From assembly GCA_023485185.1 (NCBI GenBank), contig JAMCZP010000109.1:1-5301 (forward strand): a stretch of 5,301 nucleotides of DNA, in the 5' to 3' direction. Below the pieces are notes generated by a model. That model was not told the origin of the DNA and ran no database searches. It saw only the letters and a list, made by a program, of their open reading frames with translations. Shown piece after piece: positions 4,273 to 5,301 of the stretch. Every line of letters begins with the position of its first letter. Within the stretch, counting starts at the first letter, position 1. Position numbers and translations under genes: made by a program. Origin of the DNA: Gammaproteobacteria bacterium (GTDB lineage Bacteria; Pseudomonadota; Gammaproteobacteria; Pseudomonadales; Halomonadaceae).

Positions 4273-5301
4273 TTATAAGACCGCCTTGATCGCTTGTTCT
4301 AGGTTCTCCACGCTGCGCTGGGTGTGGTGTAGCTTATCCAAGCCAAACAGACCAATACGGAAGGTTTGAAAGTTATCGCCTTCGTCGCACATCAGCGGCA
4401 CGCCGCCTGCGACCTGAATACCCGCCTTAGCAAGCTTGTTTACTAAGCCGCTATCGTCGCTGTAGCAGACCACCACACCCGGCGATTCAAAGCCTTCTGC
4501 AGCTACGCTGACAAAACCGTGGCGTTTGAGCATGGCGCGGACTTCCCGACCAATCGCTTGCTGCTCCTCTTTTACCTTGGCAAAGCCGTAATCGCGGGTC
4601 TCTTGCATAATGTCGCGCAACTGACGCAAGGCATCGGTGGGCATGGTGGCGTGGTAAGCGTGACCACCGTTTTCGTAGGCTTGCATGATGGTGTGCCACT
4701 TGCCTAAATCGCAGGCGAAGCTGTTGCTGTGGGTCTCGCTCAAGCGCTGAGTGGCACGCTCTGAGAGCATTACCATGGCGCAGCAGGGCGAGCCGCTCCA
4801 GCCTTTTTGCGGTGCGCTGACGACCACATCAATACCGAGTGCCTGCATATCGACCCACAGCGTGCCAGCGGCAATGGCGTCTAACACAAACAGGCCGCCT
4901 ACCTCGTGAGTGGCTTCGGCAAGCGCCTGAATATAGTCATGCGGGAGCAGCAAACCCGCAGAGGTTTCTACCTGCGGGGCGAACACTACGGCAGGTTTTT
5001 CGCTTCGAATCTGTGCAACGGCTTCATCAATGGGCACCGGCTGAAAAGGCGATTGCGCGTCATCGGCATTGAGCCGCCGCGCTTTAAGCACCGTGTGCTG
5101 ATCGGTTAAACGGCCCATCTCGATAATCTGTGTCCAACGGTAGCTAAACCAGCCGTTGCGGATGACTAAGGTTTTTTGGTCAACGGCAAACTGACGCGCT
5201 ACCGCTTCCATACCAAAGGTGCCACTGCCGGGCACAATCACCGCTGCGTGGGCGTTGTACACCTCTTTCAGTGTGGCGGAAATGTCGCGCATCACAGACT
5301 G
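4273..5301 (-). CDS. Class V PLP-dependent aminotransferase (alanine-glyoxylate/serine-pyruvate type), N-terminus missing
   Basis: The reading frame is open at the right window edge, so the N-terminus is cut; class V members are commonly about 370-390 residues, so roughly 35 are missing. Counting from the GTG at 5295 (340 residues), visible landmarks are the phosphate-binding turn PGSGTFGMEAV (22-32), the conserved E-T-S-A-G (110-114), the PLP-ring Asp139 in FVLDAIAAG, the Schiff-base lysine Lys164 in SAPQKGWSG, and a likely substrate-carboxylate Arg313 in FRIGLFG. This is the alanine-glyoxylate/serine-pyruvate aminotransferase fold, acting in the cytoplasm to move an amino group from an amino acid to an oxo-acid such as glyoxylate or pyruvate. 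The exact substrate cannot be set from sequence; 2-aminoethylphosphonate transaminase is a related alternative but its lysine context differs. It is convergent with the CBS-BON gene and separated from it by a terminator, so the two are probably unrelated in function. Confidence 0.93.
   Translation of the reverse strand, partial: QSVMRDISATLKEVYNAHAAVIVPGSGTFGMEAVARQFAVDQKTLVIRNGWFSYRWTQIIEMGRLTDQHTVLKARRLNADDAQSPFQPVPIDEAVAQIRSEKPAVVFAPQVETSAGLLLPHDYIQALAEATHEVGGLFVLDAIAAGTLWVDMQALGIDVVVSAPQKGWSGSPCCAMVMLSERATQRLSETHSNSFACDLGKWHTIMQAYENGGHAYHATMPTDALRQLRDIMQETRDYGFAKVKEEQQAIGREVRAMLKRHGFVSVAAEGFESPGVVVCYSDDSGLVNKLAKAGIQVAGGVPLMCDEGDNFQTFRIGLFGLDKLHHTQRSVENLEQAIKAVL

Overview
The window looks like a moderately GC-rich gammaproteobacterial chromosome. 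Codon use and protein style (CBS-CBS-BON protein, DjlA-like J protein, class V aminotransferase) suggest a Halomonas/Vreelandella-type marine or halophilic bacterium. That assignment is inference from protein resemblance; no rRNA or marker gene is present. No tRNA, rRNA, CRISPR array or insertion sequence was found, and no gene is clearly broken. Two genes are cut by the window ends.

Layout, left to right. (1) Positions 2-310 (+) hold the C-terminal, charged, probably disordered tail of a protein that begins outside the window. (2) Two minus-strand genes follow, read right to left. The first (718-1728) is a DjlA-like protein: a TerB-like helical N-terminus, a long Gln/Arg/Glu-rich linker, and a C-terminal J domain with an intact HPD. 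The second (227-658, possibly starting at 721) is a small protein with a degenerate J-like domain lacking HPD and one C-terminal membrane helix. Its 3' end overlaps the 3' end of gene (1) on the opposite strand. (3) A 145-bp divergent intergenic region separates this pair from a plus-strand gene (1874-3304), which encodes a 476-residue protein of no family I recognise, with two central membrane segments. (4) A 162-bp spacer with a 10-bp inverted repeat and two strong Shine-Dalgarno sequences leads into a CBS-CBS-BON gene (3467-4156). (5) A hairpin terminator and an AT-rich patch separate it from a convergent class V aminotransferase (4273-5301, minus), whose N-terminus lies beyond the right end.

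How the genes may work together. The J protein, the membrane-anchored J-like protein and the divergent membrane protein are the part most likely to be an undescribed functional unit, perhaps a membrane-associated Hsp70 co-chaperone module. The evidence is gene order and domain content only. The CBS-BON and aminotransferase genes look like ordinary, independent housekeeping or stress genes.
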